DNA of 64,000 nt from Petrolisthes cinctipes (Eukaryota; Arthropoda; Malacostraca; Decapoda; Porcellanidae): contig JAWQEG010000286.1 in NCBI GenBank assembly GCA_033782935.1, forward strand, positions 2,121,501-2,185,500. Reading direction: 5' to 3'. Positions 10,088 to 21,031 of this stretch are shown in pieces. Below the pieces are notes generated by a model. It was not told the DNA's origin, made no database searches, and saw nothing but the letters and a program-made list of their open reading frames with translations. The position numbers and the translations under genes were made by a program. The stretch's first letter is position 1. The number at the start of each line of letters is the position of its first letter.

Positions 10088-10125
10088 TTGGATCCGAGTT
10101 GCCGAAAACTCTGCACTACAGCTGG

Positions 10126-10296
10126 AGTGCCATATCGCAGAGACACCCTATTTTAACCAATCAAGGAGGAGCGCGAGGGTGGGACGGTGTCTCGTGATCC
10201 TCTCGCTCCATAAAATGAAACAACTTAGCCTTTGTAATATTTCTTTCAATTTTTGTGAAATATTTTTTATTCATGAAGTACACCAATCTAACAAAG
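10126..10296 (+). promoter_or_regulatory. Displaced H2A promoter half with an outward H2B-like promoter, unit A
   Basis: Reading rightwards: GAGACACCCTATTTTAACC, CCAAT near 10159, a GC-rich GAGGAGCGCGAGGG stretch, then GTGATCCTCTCGCTCCATAAAATG. This is the same order as in the true H2B promoters (CAGAGGCACC, CCAAT, GTGATCTTC, TATA box) but no H2B follows; satellite starts at about 10297. The matching DNA in unit B is at 51800-51945, inverted. Confidence 0.6.
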
Positions 10297-13200
10297 AAAT
10301 TTGATATTTTTGGGTCCCAGAAGCGATCTGTACATGCCTACTCCGTGTTAGAGTATTTTCAAAATACAGGCACAAAACATGCTGAAAATCGAGATTTTAG
10401 GTGCCCAAAGACAATATGTGTATGCATCTTCTGTACCCGTATATTTCCCAAATTCAGGCTCAAAACACCCGAAAATTCGATATTTTTGGGTCCCAGAAGC
10501 GAACTGTACATGTCTACTCCTTGCTAGAATGTTTTCAAGATACAGATCAAAAACATGCTCAAAATCGATATTTTAGGTGAACAAATTCAATATGTGTATG
10601 CATGTTCTGTACCCGTTTATATCCCAAATTCAGGCTCAAAACACCTGAAAATTCAATATTTTTGGGTCCCAGAAGCGATCTGTACATGCCTACTCAGTGC
10701 TAGAATGTTTTCAAAATATAGGCCCAAAACATGCTAAAAATCGATATTTTAGGTGCCCACAGTCGATATGTGCATGCATCTTCTGTACCCGTTTATATCT
10801 CAAATTCAGACTCAAAACACCCGAAAATTCGATATTTTTGGGTCCCAGAAGCGATCTGTACATGCCTACTCCGTGTTAGAGTATTTTCAAAATACAGGCC
10901 CAAAACATGCTGAAAATCGATATTTTAAGTGCCCAAAGTTAATATGTGCATGCATCTTCTGTACCCGTTTATATCTCAAATTCAGGCTCAAAACACCGGA
11001 AAATTCGATATTTTTGGGTCCCAGAAGAGATCTGTACATTCCTACTCCGTGTTAGAGTATTTTCAAAATACAGGCCAAACCATGATGAAAATCGATATTT
11101 TAGGTGCCCAAAGACAATATGTGTATGCATCTTCTGTACCCGTATATTTCCCAAATTCAGGCTCAAAACACCCGAAAATTCGATATTTTTGGGTCCCAGA
11201 AGCGATCTGTACATGCCTACTCCTTGCTAGAATGTTTTCAAGATACAGACCCAAAACATGCTCAAAATCGATATTTTAGGTGAACAAAGTCAATATGTGT
11301 ATGCATCTTCTGTACCCGTTTATATCCCAAATTCAGGCTCAAAACACCTGAAAATTCAATATTTTTGGGTCCCAGAAGCGATCTGTACATGCCTACTCAG
11401 TGCTAGAATGTTTTTAAAATATAGGCCCAAAAAATGCTGTAAATCGATATTTTAGGTGCCCAAAGTCAATATGTGCATGCATCTTCTGTACCCGTTTATA
11501 TCTCAAATTCAGTCTCAAAACACCGGAAAATTCGATATTTTTGGGTCCCAGAAGCGATGTGTACATTCCTACTCCGTGTTAGAGTATTTTCAAAATACAG
11601 GCCAAACCATGATGAAAATCGATATTTTAGGTGCCCAAAGTCAATATGTGCATGCATCTTCTGTACCCGTTTATATCTCAAATTCAGACTCAAAACACCC
11701 GAAAATTCGATATTTTTGGGTCCCAGAAGCGATCTGTACATGCCTACTCCGTGTTAGAGTATTTTCAAAATACAGGCCCAAAACATGCTGAAAATCGATA
11801 TTTTAAGTGCCCAAAGTCAATATGTGCATGCATCTTCTGTACCCGTTTATATCTCAAATTCAGTCTCAAAACACCGGAAAATTCGATATTTTTGGGTCCC
11901 AGAAGCGATCTGTACATTCCTACTCCGTGTTAGAGTATTTTCAAAATACAGGCCAAACCATGATGAAAATCGATATTTTAGGTGCCCAAAGACAATATGT
12001 GTATGCATCTTCTGTACCCGTATATTTCCCAAATTCAGGCTCAAAACACCCGAAAATTTGATATTTTTGGGTCCCTGAAGCGATCTGTACATGCCTACTC
12101 CTTGCTAGAATGTTTTCAAGATACAGACCCAAAACATGCTCAAAATCGATATTTTAGGTGAACAAAGTCAATATGTGTATGCATCTTCTGTACCCGTTTA
12201 TATCCCAAATTCAGGCTCAAAACACCCAAAAATTCAATATTTTTGGGTCCCAGAAGCGATCTGTACATGCCTACTCAGTGCTAGAATGTTTTCAAAATAT
12301 AGGCCCAAAACATGCTAAAAATCGATATTTTAGGTGCCCACAGTCGATATGTGCATGCATCTTCTGTACCCGTTTATATCTCAAATTCAGACTCAAAACA
12401 CCCGAAAATTCGATATTTTTGGGTCCCAGAAGCGATCTGTACATGCCTACTCCGTGTTAGAGTATTTTCAAAATACAGGCCCAAAACATGCTGAAAATCG
12501 ATATTTTAGGTGCCCAAAGTCAATATGTGCATGCATCTTCTGTACCCGTTTATATCTCAAATTCAGGCTGAAAACACCGGAAAATTCGATATTTTTGGGT
12601 CCCAGAAGCGATCTGTACATTCCTACTCCGTGTTAGAGTATTTTCAAAATACAGGCCAAACCATGATGAAAATCGATATTTTAGGTGCCCAAAGACAATA
12701 TGTGTATGCATCTTCTGTATCCGTATATTTCCCAAATTCAGGCTCAAAACACCCGAAAATTCGATATTTTTGGGTCCCAGAAGCGATCTGTAGATGCCTA
12801 CTCCTTGCTAGAATGTTTTCAAGATACAGACCCAAAACATGCTCAAAATCGATATTTTAGGTGAACAAAGTCAATATGTGTATGCATCTTCTGTACCCGT
12901 TTATATCCCAAATTCAGGCTCAAAACACCCAAAAATTCAATATTTTTGGGTCCCAGAAGCGATCTGTACATGCCTACTCAGTGCTAGAATGTTTTCAAAA
13001 TATAGGCCCAAAACATGCTAAAAATCGATATTTTAGTTGCCCACAGTCGATATGTGCATGCATCTTCTGTACCCGTTTATATCTCAAATTCAGACTCAAA
13101 ACACCCGAAAATTCGATATTTTTGGGTCCCAGAAGCGATCTGTACATGCCTACTCCGTGTTAGAGTATTTTCAAAATACAGGCCCAAAACATGCTGTAAA

Positions 13201-15499
13201 TCGATATTTTAGGTGCCCAAAGTCAATATGTGCATGCATCTTCTGTACCCGTTTATATCTCAAATTCAGACTCAAAACACCCGAAAATTCGATATTTTTG
13301 GGTCCCAGAAGCGATCTGTACATGCCTACTCCGTGTTAGAGTATTTTCAAAATACAGGCCCAAAACATGCTGAAAATCGATATTTTAGGTGCCCAAAGTC
13401 ATTATGTGCATGCATCTTCTGTACCCGTTTATATCTCAAATTCAGGCTGAAAACACCGGAAAATTCGATATTTTTGGGTCCCAGAAGCGATCTGTACATT
13501 CCTACTCCGTGTTAGAGTATTTTCAAAATACAGGCCAAACCATGATGAAAATCGATATTTTAGGTGCCCAAAGACAATATGTGTATGCATCTTCTGTATC
13601 CGTATATTTCCCAAATTCAGGCTCAAAACACCCGAAAATTCGATATTTTTGGGTCCCAGAAGCGATCTGTAGATGCCTACTCCTTGCTAGAATGTTTTCA
13701 AGATACAGACCCAAAACATGCTCAAAATCGATATTTTAGGTGAACAAAGTCAATATGTGTATGCATCTTCTGTACCCGTTTATATCCCAAATTCAGGCTC
13801 AAAACACCCAAAAATTCAATATTTTTGGGTCCCAGAAGCGATCTGTACATGCCTACTCAGTGCTAGAATGTTTTCAAAATATAGGCCCAAAACATGCTAA
13901 AAATCGATATTTTAGTTGCCCACAGTCGATATGTGCATGCATCTTCTGTACCCGTTTATATCTCAAATTCAGACTCAAAACACCCGAAAATTCGATATTT
14001 TTGGGTCCCAGAAGCGATCTGTACATGCCTACTCCGTGTTAGAGTATTTTCAAAATACAGGCCCAAAACATGCTGTAAATCGATATTTTAGATGCCCAAA
14101 GTCAATATGTGCATGCATCTTCTGTACCCGTTTATATCTCAAATTCAGACTCAAAACACCCGAAAATTCGATATTTTTGGGTCCCAGAAGCGATCTGTAC
14201 ATGCCTACTCCGTGTTAGAGTATTTTCAAAATACAGGCCCAAAACATGCTGAAAATCGATATTTTAGGTGCCCAAAGTCATTATGTGCATGCATCTTCTG
14301 TACCCGTTTATATCTCAAATTCAGGCTGAAAACACCGGAAAATTCGATATTTTTGGGTCCCAGAAGCGATCTGTACATTCCTACTCCGTGTTAGAGTATT
14401 TTCAAAATACAGGCCAAACCATGATGAAAATCGATATTTTAGGTGCCCAAAGACAATATGTGTATGCATCTTCTGTACCCGTATATTTCCCAAATTCAGG
14501 CTCAAAACACCCGAAAATTCGATATTTTTGGGTCCCAGAAGCGATCTGTACATGCCTACTCCTTGCTAGAATGTTTTCAAGATACAGACCCAAAACATGC
14601 TCAAAATCGATATTTTAGGTGAACAAAGTCAATATGTGTATGCATGTTCTGTACCCGTTTATATCCCAAATTCAGGCTCAAAACACCCAAAAATTCAATA
14701 TTTTTGGGTCCCAGAAGCGATCTGTACATGCCTACTCAGTGCTAGAATGTTTTCAAAATATAGGCCCAAAACATGCTAAAAATCGATATTTTAGGTGCCC
14801 ACAGTCGATATGTGCATGCATCTTCTGTACCCGTTTATATCTCAAATTCAGACTCAAAACACCCGAAAATTCGATATTTTTGGGTCCCAGAAGCGATCTG
14901 TACATGCCTACTCCGTGTTAGAGTATTTTCAAAATACAGGCCCAAAACATGCTGAAAATCGATATTTTAGGTGCCCAAAGTCAATATGTGCATGCATCTT
15001 CTGTACCCGTTTATATCTCAAATTCAGGCTCAAAACACCGGAAAATTCGATATTTTTGGGTCCCAGAAGCGATCTGTACATTCGTACTCCGTGTTAGAGT
15101 ATTTTCAAAATACAGGCCAAACCATGATGAATATCGATATTTTAGGTGCCCAAAGACAATATGTGTATGCATCTTCTGTTCCCGTATATTTCCCAAATTC
15201 AGGCTCAAAACACCCGAAAATTCGATATTTTTGGGTCCCAGAAGCGATCTGTACATGCCTACTCCTTGCTAGAATGTTTTCAAGATACAGACCAAAAACA
15301 TGCCCAAAATCGATATTTTAGGTGAACAAAGTCAATATGTGTATGCATGTTCTGTACCCGTTTATATCCCAAATTCAGGCTCAAAACACCCGAAAAGTCA
15401 ATATTTTTGGGTCCCAGAAGCGATCTGTACATGCCTACTCAGTGCTAGAATGTTTTCAAAATATAGGCCCAAAACATGCTAAAAATCGATATTTTAGGT
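10297..15499 (+). repeat. Satellite array, part 1 (176-bp monomer, 879-bp higher-order units)
   Basis: About 30 head-to-tail monomers of 176 bp. Each monomer has two related halves of about 88 bp: half A begins AAAATCGATATTTTAGGTGC and holds GCATGCATCTTCTGTACCCG; half B begins AAAATTCGATATTTTTGGGT and holds GATCTGTACATGCC. Variant monomers (for example the CCAAACCATGATG type at about 11080, 11608, 11958, 12661, 13542, 14421 and 15124) recur at multiples of 176, with two successive 879-bp five-monomer units at 12839-13717 and 13718-14596 that are almost identical. Open frames of 60-116 codons arise by chance, because 176 is not a multiple of 3 and the frame changes in each monomer. The array enters mid-monomer at the left. 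Confidence 0.95.
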
Positions 15500-16221
15500 T
15501 GTACTCGTGGGGTCGTCCAAGCTCAGCCTCAGCTTCTCTCAGAAATACCTGCTGGAAACTCTCACTTACTCTCGGGCTAGTATTACTTACTACGCCGATG
15601 TAGACCTGGTTTCAAGCCAACTTACCGTTGCTCTGAACTACCACTCTAGTCTTCCTGGGGAACTAAGTTAGTTACTCAAGGGTTAGAGTAAACTCGTGGA
15701 CTTGTCTCTATTTACTGAGTATATTAGATAAAGTTTACAGGTTATACAGACATCTCGTGTCTCTCTAATATAAGGTAGGGGTGAACCTGTTGTCTTCAAG
15801 GCAGGGCGTGTAATGCGCCTTCTCTCTCTGGTAGTCCTCGCTCGTGGTATACACTGCCACACCCTTTCTCAGATGACAGGTTGTCGATGATGCTATTTAC
15901 AATGCTAAGCTTACATATGAAATATGGATAAGTTAGATATGAGTTTATATAAGAATAAAGTGAGTAAATATATATTGTCCCTTTCTCTACATACGAGATG
16001 ACAATATGGAGTTGATTATAGTATAGAGATTAACATATAGATAATTACAGAGTGAATCTAGCAATCAGTAGCTCAGCATGGAAGATTCCCCCACGCTGCA
16101 ACTCAGCACTTTTCAAAGGATGTTGTGTCTAATGAAACTAGCTTGAACTGCTTTGGCTTAACGGAATGTTCCAACACCATAGGTGTATCATGTATCGCGA
16201 ACGTGATCAGCCAAGGATACA
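15500..16221 (-). repeat. 3' LTR of the gypsy element
   Basis: 722 bp, ends TG...CA on the element strand. I count 8 single-base differences from the other LTR (about 1.1%), so the insertion is young on the scale of this array. A purine-rich tract just inside it is not obvious. Confidence 0.93.
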
Positions 16222-16571
16222 TTGCTCGGCCACACTAAAACAACTGCGTCCCTGCAGTTCACAATAATATTAAATTTACTTTAAACAATGCTTAGCCTTC
16301 CTGATTATTAGATTGACTCTTGACATGGTAACATATATATACAATATATACAAGATGAAATATATACACATTGGATGAATTAACATAAAAGAAAAATAAA
16401 TCGTTGAGCTCGTGAATGATACAATGGGTAATTAATAACACTTCCTTAAATTAAGTAATTATACATGGATAATAAAATGTAATACACATTCATACAATTC
16501 CTTAATTCTAAATCCCTACAACTAACCGTGTAGTGTACTACCTAGTTGTTGAGGTGTCCTTAAAATTATCC
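16222..16571. other. Gypsy 3' non-coding segment
   Basis: AT-rich stretch between the env-like stop and the 3' LTR. No frame and no strong polypurine tract next to the LTR at 16222-16240. Confidence 0.5.
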
Positions 16572-18356
16572 TTACAATTCATCTTCTCTAGGTTGTGTAT
16601 GGTGGACCTCTATATTCCTTGATCTTCTGTTTTTCTTCTTTTTAATCTCACCATTCAAAACCCTCAAACTCCTGAACAGGTAACAAGAGAATATGAAATA
16701 TAATATAAATAATATACTAGTCACTCCTGACCAAGGGTACACAGCTACCCGTTGCAGATGGAAAGGTAGAGCAGATTCAATTACAGGATGAACATCAGAC
16801 ATGTTTAACAATTCCATCAATCTTATTTTCTCAGAATCCATATTAATAGTAGAAAAGTTTGCTGGGAGAGGAGGATGGACTTTCACAAATTCCACAGATT
16901 TGTTTAGGACCAATCCAAGATGATGCTTCGTTGCCAGAACTGTTTTAGTATTGCTTAAAAATGAACACGCAGGTGGAACTACAAACGTACCCACCTCAGA
17001 CACATGTTTTGCTCCTGAAGGGCCATCTTCACAAATAATAGTTGCTCTTGCTGGCTTAGTGAATGTATAATATGCAATGCCCTGAAAATACGTTACATAA
17101 ACATCTGACTTCCTTTTTGGTCTCAGGTACTCACAATGTTTAATGGAGCTTGAAGCATCAGCCTGGATTAATGACAGTTCACACTGGGATTCCTCGGGTC
17201 CTGTAAAAATAAAATTTAGAGCTGGGCACACCTTCAAATGGTAATATGCTGTATGACAATCTTCTAGCTGTTCCTTGGTAACTGCAACCACCAGTGTGCG
17301 ATCCTGAGATGCAATAATATAATCATAATCCACATTTAACATCATGATCTCCGCCCCTAACCTCATGGGAAATGGCTTCACTGACCATATGTTAAAATGA
17401 ACCTGATGTTTTGTGGGAATGTGAATAAGAATAGTTTTAGTCGTTAAGCATGATTCCAAAAGTGGATAGTAGTAAGATACGGATTCACCTTCAAAGAAAG
17501 GATTCAAACCATGCTTAATTCTAGCCACATCAACCACCCTTTGCAGATCAACTACTGACAGAAGGTCAGCGTCGGCCTTACCTAGTGCTGCATTCCTTAG
17601 GTTATGGAGTAGTTTTCTGGTTTGAGCATTCAGTCCATTTATGTAATTTTCCACAATACTTAAATATTGATCTAGGTTTAACACAAACATTGTAAAATCC
17701 AAATGTTTAGCTAACCTGTCTAATTCCTTAATTACCTCATTAGTCTTTTCAATAACTCCATTTACTTCTTCTGCCACATTAGCTGCCAAGGAAAACGTAC
17801 TATCTATGACCCTATTTTGTTCTACAATCACCTTGTTTAAAATCTCTAGTCTGCGTCCTAGATCTTCGACATCGTCACTAGTAGCTGTTCCAAATAGAGT
17901 TTTAGCAATTACCCCTCAAATGTCAAATAATCCTCTTTTAGCCCTGCTATTGGTAATCTGATTATGAGCTAATTTTCTAACCTCACTTGAGAAGTTGGGT
18001 AAATTCTGTTCTGAGTATTTCATCATATTCTTTATTTGAAAATATCTGTCTTCCAACTGTACCTTTATTTGACGTTCCAGAGGGTAACTCGAGTTCATCA
18101 ATTTACCTAATTTAGCAGACGACATTTCTATGGCGTTATGAAATTTCAGCTGGAAATCATCAACCCTTGTCTTTAGGTCCAACAGAGTTCCAAGATTGAG
18201 TCTTACTGTTATTACGTCCGTGACCACCTCAAGTCTCCCATCAGTACCCACTAAGGCACCCGGTTTTATTTGGTCAGTCGAACCTTTGGAACTCACAAAC
18301 GCCGCCACCAACATCACGCAGAACACTCCCCATGTCCTCATGATGGTCAGGTACAA
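16572..18356 (-). pseudogene. Env-like glycoprotein gene, one internal stop
   Basis: Two open pieces in the same frame, 18356-17916 (146 codons) and 17831-16572 (419 codons from its first Met), separated by a TGA at 17918-17916. The first piece starts with a signal peptide-like stretch (TWGVFCVMLVAAFVSS) and ends in a furin-type site RAKR followed by GLFD, the usual entry to a fusion peptide in errantivirus and baculovirus F-type envelope proteins. The second piece has long helical regions, scattered Cys, a membrane segment near its C-terminus (SILFILYFIFSCYLF) and a basic cytoplasmic tail. Such proteins mediate membrane fusion in intact relatives; this copy is broken just at the cleavage site. 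The family call rests on layout, not on an alignment. Confidence 0.75.
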
Positions 18357-18828
18357 AATTGAAAGTAGGGTTGAACTCCAGAATAGTCAAGTGCCATCGT
18401 GCTAACTTCCCGGTCATATTCTTCCCCTTGAACAACTCGAGACATGGGCGATGATCAGTACAAACTGTAATAGAGTAACCAAAAATAATAGGACGAAAAT
18501 GTTTCAAGGCCCACACTATGGCATATGCCTCCTGATGTGTAACACTATATTTCTTCTCTGTATCATTTAACGCCTTACTTGCGTAGCCAATGGGTTTTAA
18601 CTTTCCCCCCTCATCTTCTTGTGCCAATACTGCCCCAAGTCCAACCCCCGATGCATCTGTATGTAAAATAAAAGGTTTCTTGAAATCTGGGAAAGCCAAA
18701 ACAGGTGGTTGCGTCAGAGCCTCCTTTAATATACTAAATGCCTCTTCTTGTGGTTGACCCCATTCAAACTTATTTGTCTGCTTCAACAGTTTAATCAAAG
18801 GTACTGCCTTGCTAGAAAACTGATACAC
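18274..18828 (-). pseudogene. Gypsy pol, RNase H segment
   Basis: 184 codons. Holds the reverse transcriptase connection (FEWGQPQEEAFSILKEALTQ) and the RNase H core with FILHTDASGVGLGAVL, YAIVWALKHFRP and VCTDHRPCLELF. It is one frame off from the upstream polymerase frame, so pol is frameshifted near 18900. After FNPTFNFVP the text becomes an alternative-frame reading of the env start, marking the integrase deletion junction. Confidence 0.85.
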
Positions 18829-20629
18829 AAAACTCCTGTAGTAACCCGCTAGTCCCAGAAAAGATCGTACATGATCTGCCTTGGTCGGTGTTGGGAACTT
18901 TTAAGATAGCCTTTATCTTATCCTGATTCACATGTATACCTGACTCGTCTACTTCATGCCCCAAATACTTAATCTTTTGTTTCAAGAATTCACACTTACT
19001 AAGTTTTAGCTTCAAACCCGCTGATGCTAAACGTTCCAATACCTTTCTTAATTTCTCCAAGTGCGTAGGCACATCCTTTGAGAAAATAATTATGTCATCT
19101 AGGTATACTAATGCATCTTTCCCAATTAACCCCGCCAATACATTGTTCACTAGTCTTTGGAAAGTCGTAGGGGCATTGCAGAACCCAAATGGCATCCTGC
19201 GAAACTGATAATGACCCTGATGAGTGGAAAAAGCCGTGATGTCACGAGACCGCTCGTGAACTGGCACCTGCCAATATCCTGACAGCAAATCCAAGGTAAA
19301 AAACACCTTATTTCCCTCACCTATAGCCTGCAACAGGTCATTCAAATGAGGCATGGGGTATTTATCAGGGACTGTCTGCTGATTTACTCTCCTATAGTCA
19401 ATAACAGGTCTATATGTTCCATCCTTCTTAGGAACCAAAAATATGGGACTACTCCAAGGAGAGGTCGAAGGTTCAATAACCTTCTGTTTTAACATATCCT
19501 TCACCGTATCGTCCACTATCTGTCTTTGGGAATGGGGGAGCCTATATGATTTTATGTAACTGGGTTGCGCTTCTCGCTTTAACTTAATCACATGTGAAGT
19601 TAGGTCTGTACTACCTAATGGTTCCCCTGCAAGAGCTATAGCCTTCCTATACCCTTGAAGTAACTGTAACAACTCTTCCTTCCCTTCTGAGTTTCCCCCA
19701 GTTTTAACTTGACTTCTCAATTCTGACGAAGGAGATGCACCAATACAACCAACAACACTCACAACTGGTAGGTTATGCTTTGGCTCTAATACCGTACCAT
19801 GGTATACGAGAAAATCACACAATTGACTGCCTGGCTTAACTTCAATCTCTACTCCTGTATTATTTACAGCCAGCACCACAGTCTCACCCCCTGACTTTAC
19901 TGTAGTCAAAGTAGACTCTAGCGACACCCCTTTCAACTTACATGTTTCAGACATGCACACTACATCTACTCCTTCTTTCACTCCTTTCAAACACACCTTG
20001 AACTGAATCATTTCCTGCGGTTGCAGCCTGTGCGCATCAGGTACAATAGCAGTAACAACAGTCCAACGCGTGACTTCCACCCTAGCAGTGTCGCATAGTC
20101 TATCTTGTTTCATGACCCTTTGGGTTGACTTCTCTTCAAAGCCCCTTACATAACCCACCGTTTTAACCTCTTTGTCTGAGTGTTTGGGTTGCGGGGTTGC
20201 CATACACATATAAGGTACATTTCCATGAACAATTAAACCTTCCCCTGGGTACACCTCAATCTTCCTTTCAGCCATGGTTGACAATCCAAGCAACCCGCTT
20301 GCCATAGGATGAAATTTACTTACAACATAAAATGATGCAGCAAAACTTGAGCTACCCCGGAAATGAACTGGCAATCTCACAACTCCAAGAACATCCACTG
20401 TAGTTCCTGACACCCCACACAGTTGGTATTGTGGCTCTTGCAATGCATAACTCCTCTCAGAATGATGTTTTCTAATATTTTGATATGTCTCCTTTGATAT
20501 TAGATTGACTACTGCACCAGTATCAATCAAAAGTGCCCCCGGAATTCCCCCTATTGTTACATTTCCTACGGCTAAATGATTACTTCTACTGACTGCCGAC
20601 ACTATGGAGAATTCTATATCTCTAGACAT
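18812..20629 (-). CDS. Gypsy pol, protease and reverse transcriptase
   Basis: 605 codons. An aspartic protease lies at residues about 20-120 with the active-site triplet in LLIDTGAVVNLI. A linker follows, then reverse transcriptase from about residue 380 with VPKKDGTYRPVIDYRRVN, FFTLDLLSGYWQVPV, FRRMPFGFCNAPTTFQ and the catalytic VYLDDIIIFS, typical of Metaviridae. It shares its frame with gag but is separated from it by a TGA at 20653-20651; readthrough or simple decay cannot be told apart here. The last 25 or so residues are frameshifted text. Confidence 0.9.
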   Translation of the reverse strand: MSRDIEFSIVSAVSRSNHLAVGNVTIGGIPGALLIDTGAVVNLISKETYQNIRKHHSERSYALQEPQYQLCGVSGTTVDVLGVVRLPVHFRGSSSFAASFYVVSKFHPMASGLLGLSTMAERKIEVYPGEGLIVHGNVPYMCMATPQPKHSDKEVKTVGYVRGFEEKSTQRVMKQDRLCDTARVEVTRWTVVTAIVPDAHRLQPQEMIQFKVCLKGVKEGVDVVCMSETCKLKGVSLESTLTTVKSGGETVVLAVNNTGVEIEVKPGSQLCDFLVYHGTVLEPKHNLPVVSVVGCIGASPSSELRSQVKTGGNSEGKEELLQLLQGYRKAIALAGEPLGSTDLTSHVIKLKREAQPSYIKSYRLPHSQRQIVDDTVKDMLKQKVIEPSTSPWSSPIFLVPKKDGTYRPVIDYRRVNQQTVPDKYPMPHLNDLLQAIGEGNKVFFTLDLLSGYWQVPVHERSRDITAFSTHQGHYQFRRMPFGFCNAPTTFQRLVNNVLAGLIGKDALVYLDDIIIFSKDVPTHLEKLRKVLERLASAGLKLKLSKCEFLKQKIKYLGHEVDESGIHVNQDKIKAILKVPNTDQGRSCTIFSGTSGLLQEFCVSVF

Positions 20630-20650
20630 TCTCTTCCTCTCGTCCTTGTG

Positions 20651-21022
20651 TCATAATGCCTCATCCGACCCTGATCGCCGGACCCCCATACGTGATTTTT
20701 CCTCATGCATACCTCGTATTATTACTCCACAGTCTGCCGTTATATGATTCGACCATTTATGTATTTCACACCACTTACTCTGTCCGGGAGGTACATAACC
20801 TCCTCCTTGTTGATAATTATCCTGATGTGCATAGTGGTACGCTCTACCACGTCCTCTAGCTTGTCCTCCACGCGCCCGCCTGGCTGCGCCTCTAGGGTAT
20901 GCCTGACCCCTGTTCATTGAACCTCTGTATTGATCCCCTTGAGATCTATTCTGTAATTGAGGACAGTCGGCCTTTACATGGCCCCACTTACGACAATGGA
21001 AACATTCTAATTGGTACCTCAC
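20651..21022 (-). pseudogene. Gag nucleocapsid part (CCHC zinc knuckle)
   Basis: 123 codons in the same frame as the main gag frame, cut from it by a TGA at 21034-21032. One perfect knuckle CFHCRKWGHVKADC (C-x2-C-x4-H-x4-C) is followed by an RG-rich stretch (ARRARGGQARGRGRAY) and a second, incomplete His/Cys group. It would bind element RNA as part of Gag. Confidence 0.85.
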
Positions 21023-21031
21023 AGATGAATT

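Larger units (their letters stand above)
7465..10125 (-). mobile_element. 5'-truncated LINE inserted in the H2A promoter
   Basis: A minus-strand non-LTR retrotransposon. The T-run at 7465-7487 is its poly(A) tail seen from the plus strand; the next 750 bp (C/T-rich on the minus strand) are probably its 3' untranslated part; the reading frame lies at 8240-10087. The H2A leader ends at 7464, and the rest of the H2A promoter reappears at about 10126. Roughly 40 bp of promoter present in unit B is missing at the junction, and I found no clear target duplication. The split between 3' UTR and any second small insert at 7488-8220 is uncertain. Confidence 0.75.

Noticed and set aside
10255..15603. 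Dozens of 60-116-codon frames on both strands in the satellite (MPKVNMCMHLLYPFISQIQ... type)
   Set aside because: They repeat every 176 bp, change frame in each monomer because 176 is not divisible by 3, and have no start or splice context; by-products of the satellite.
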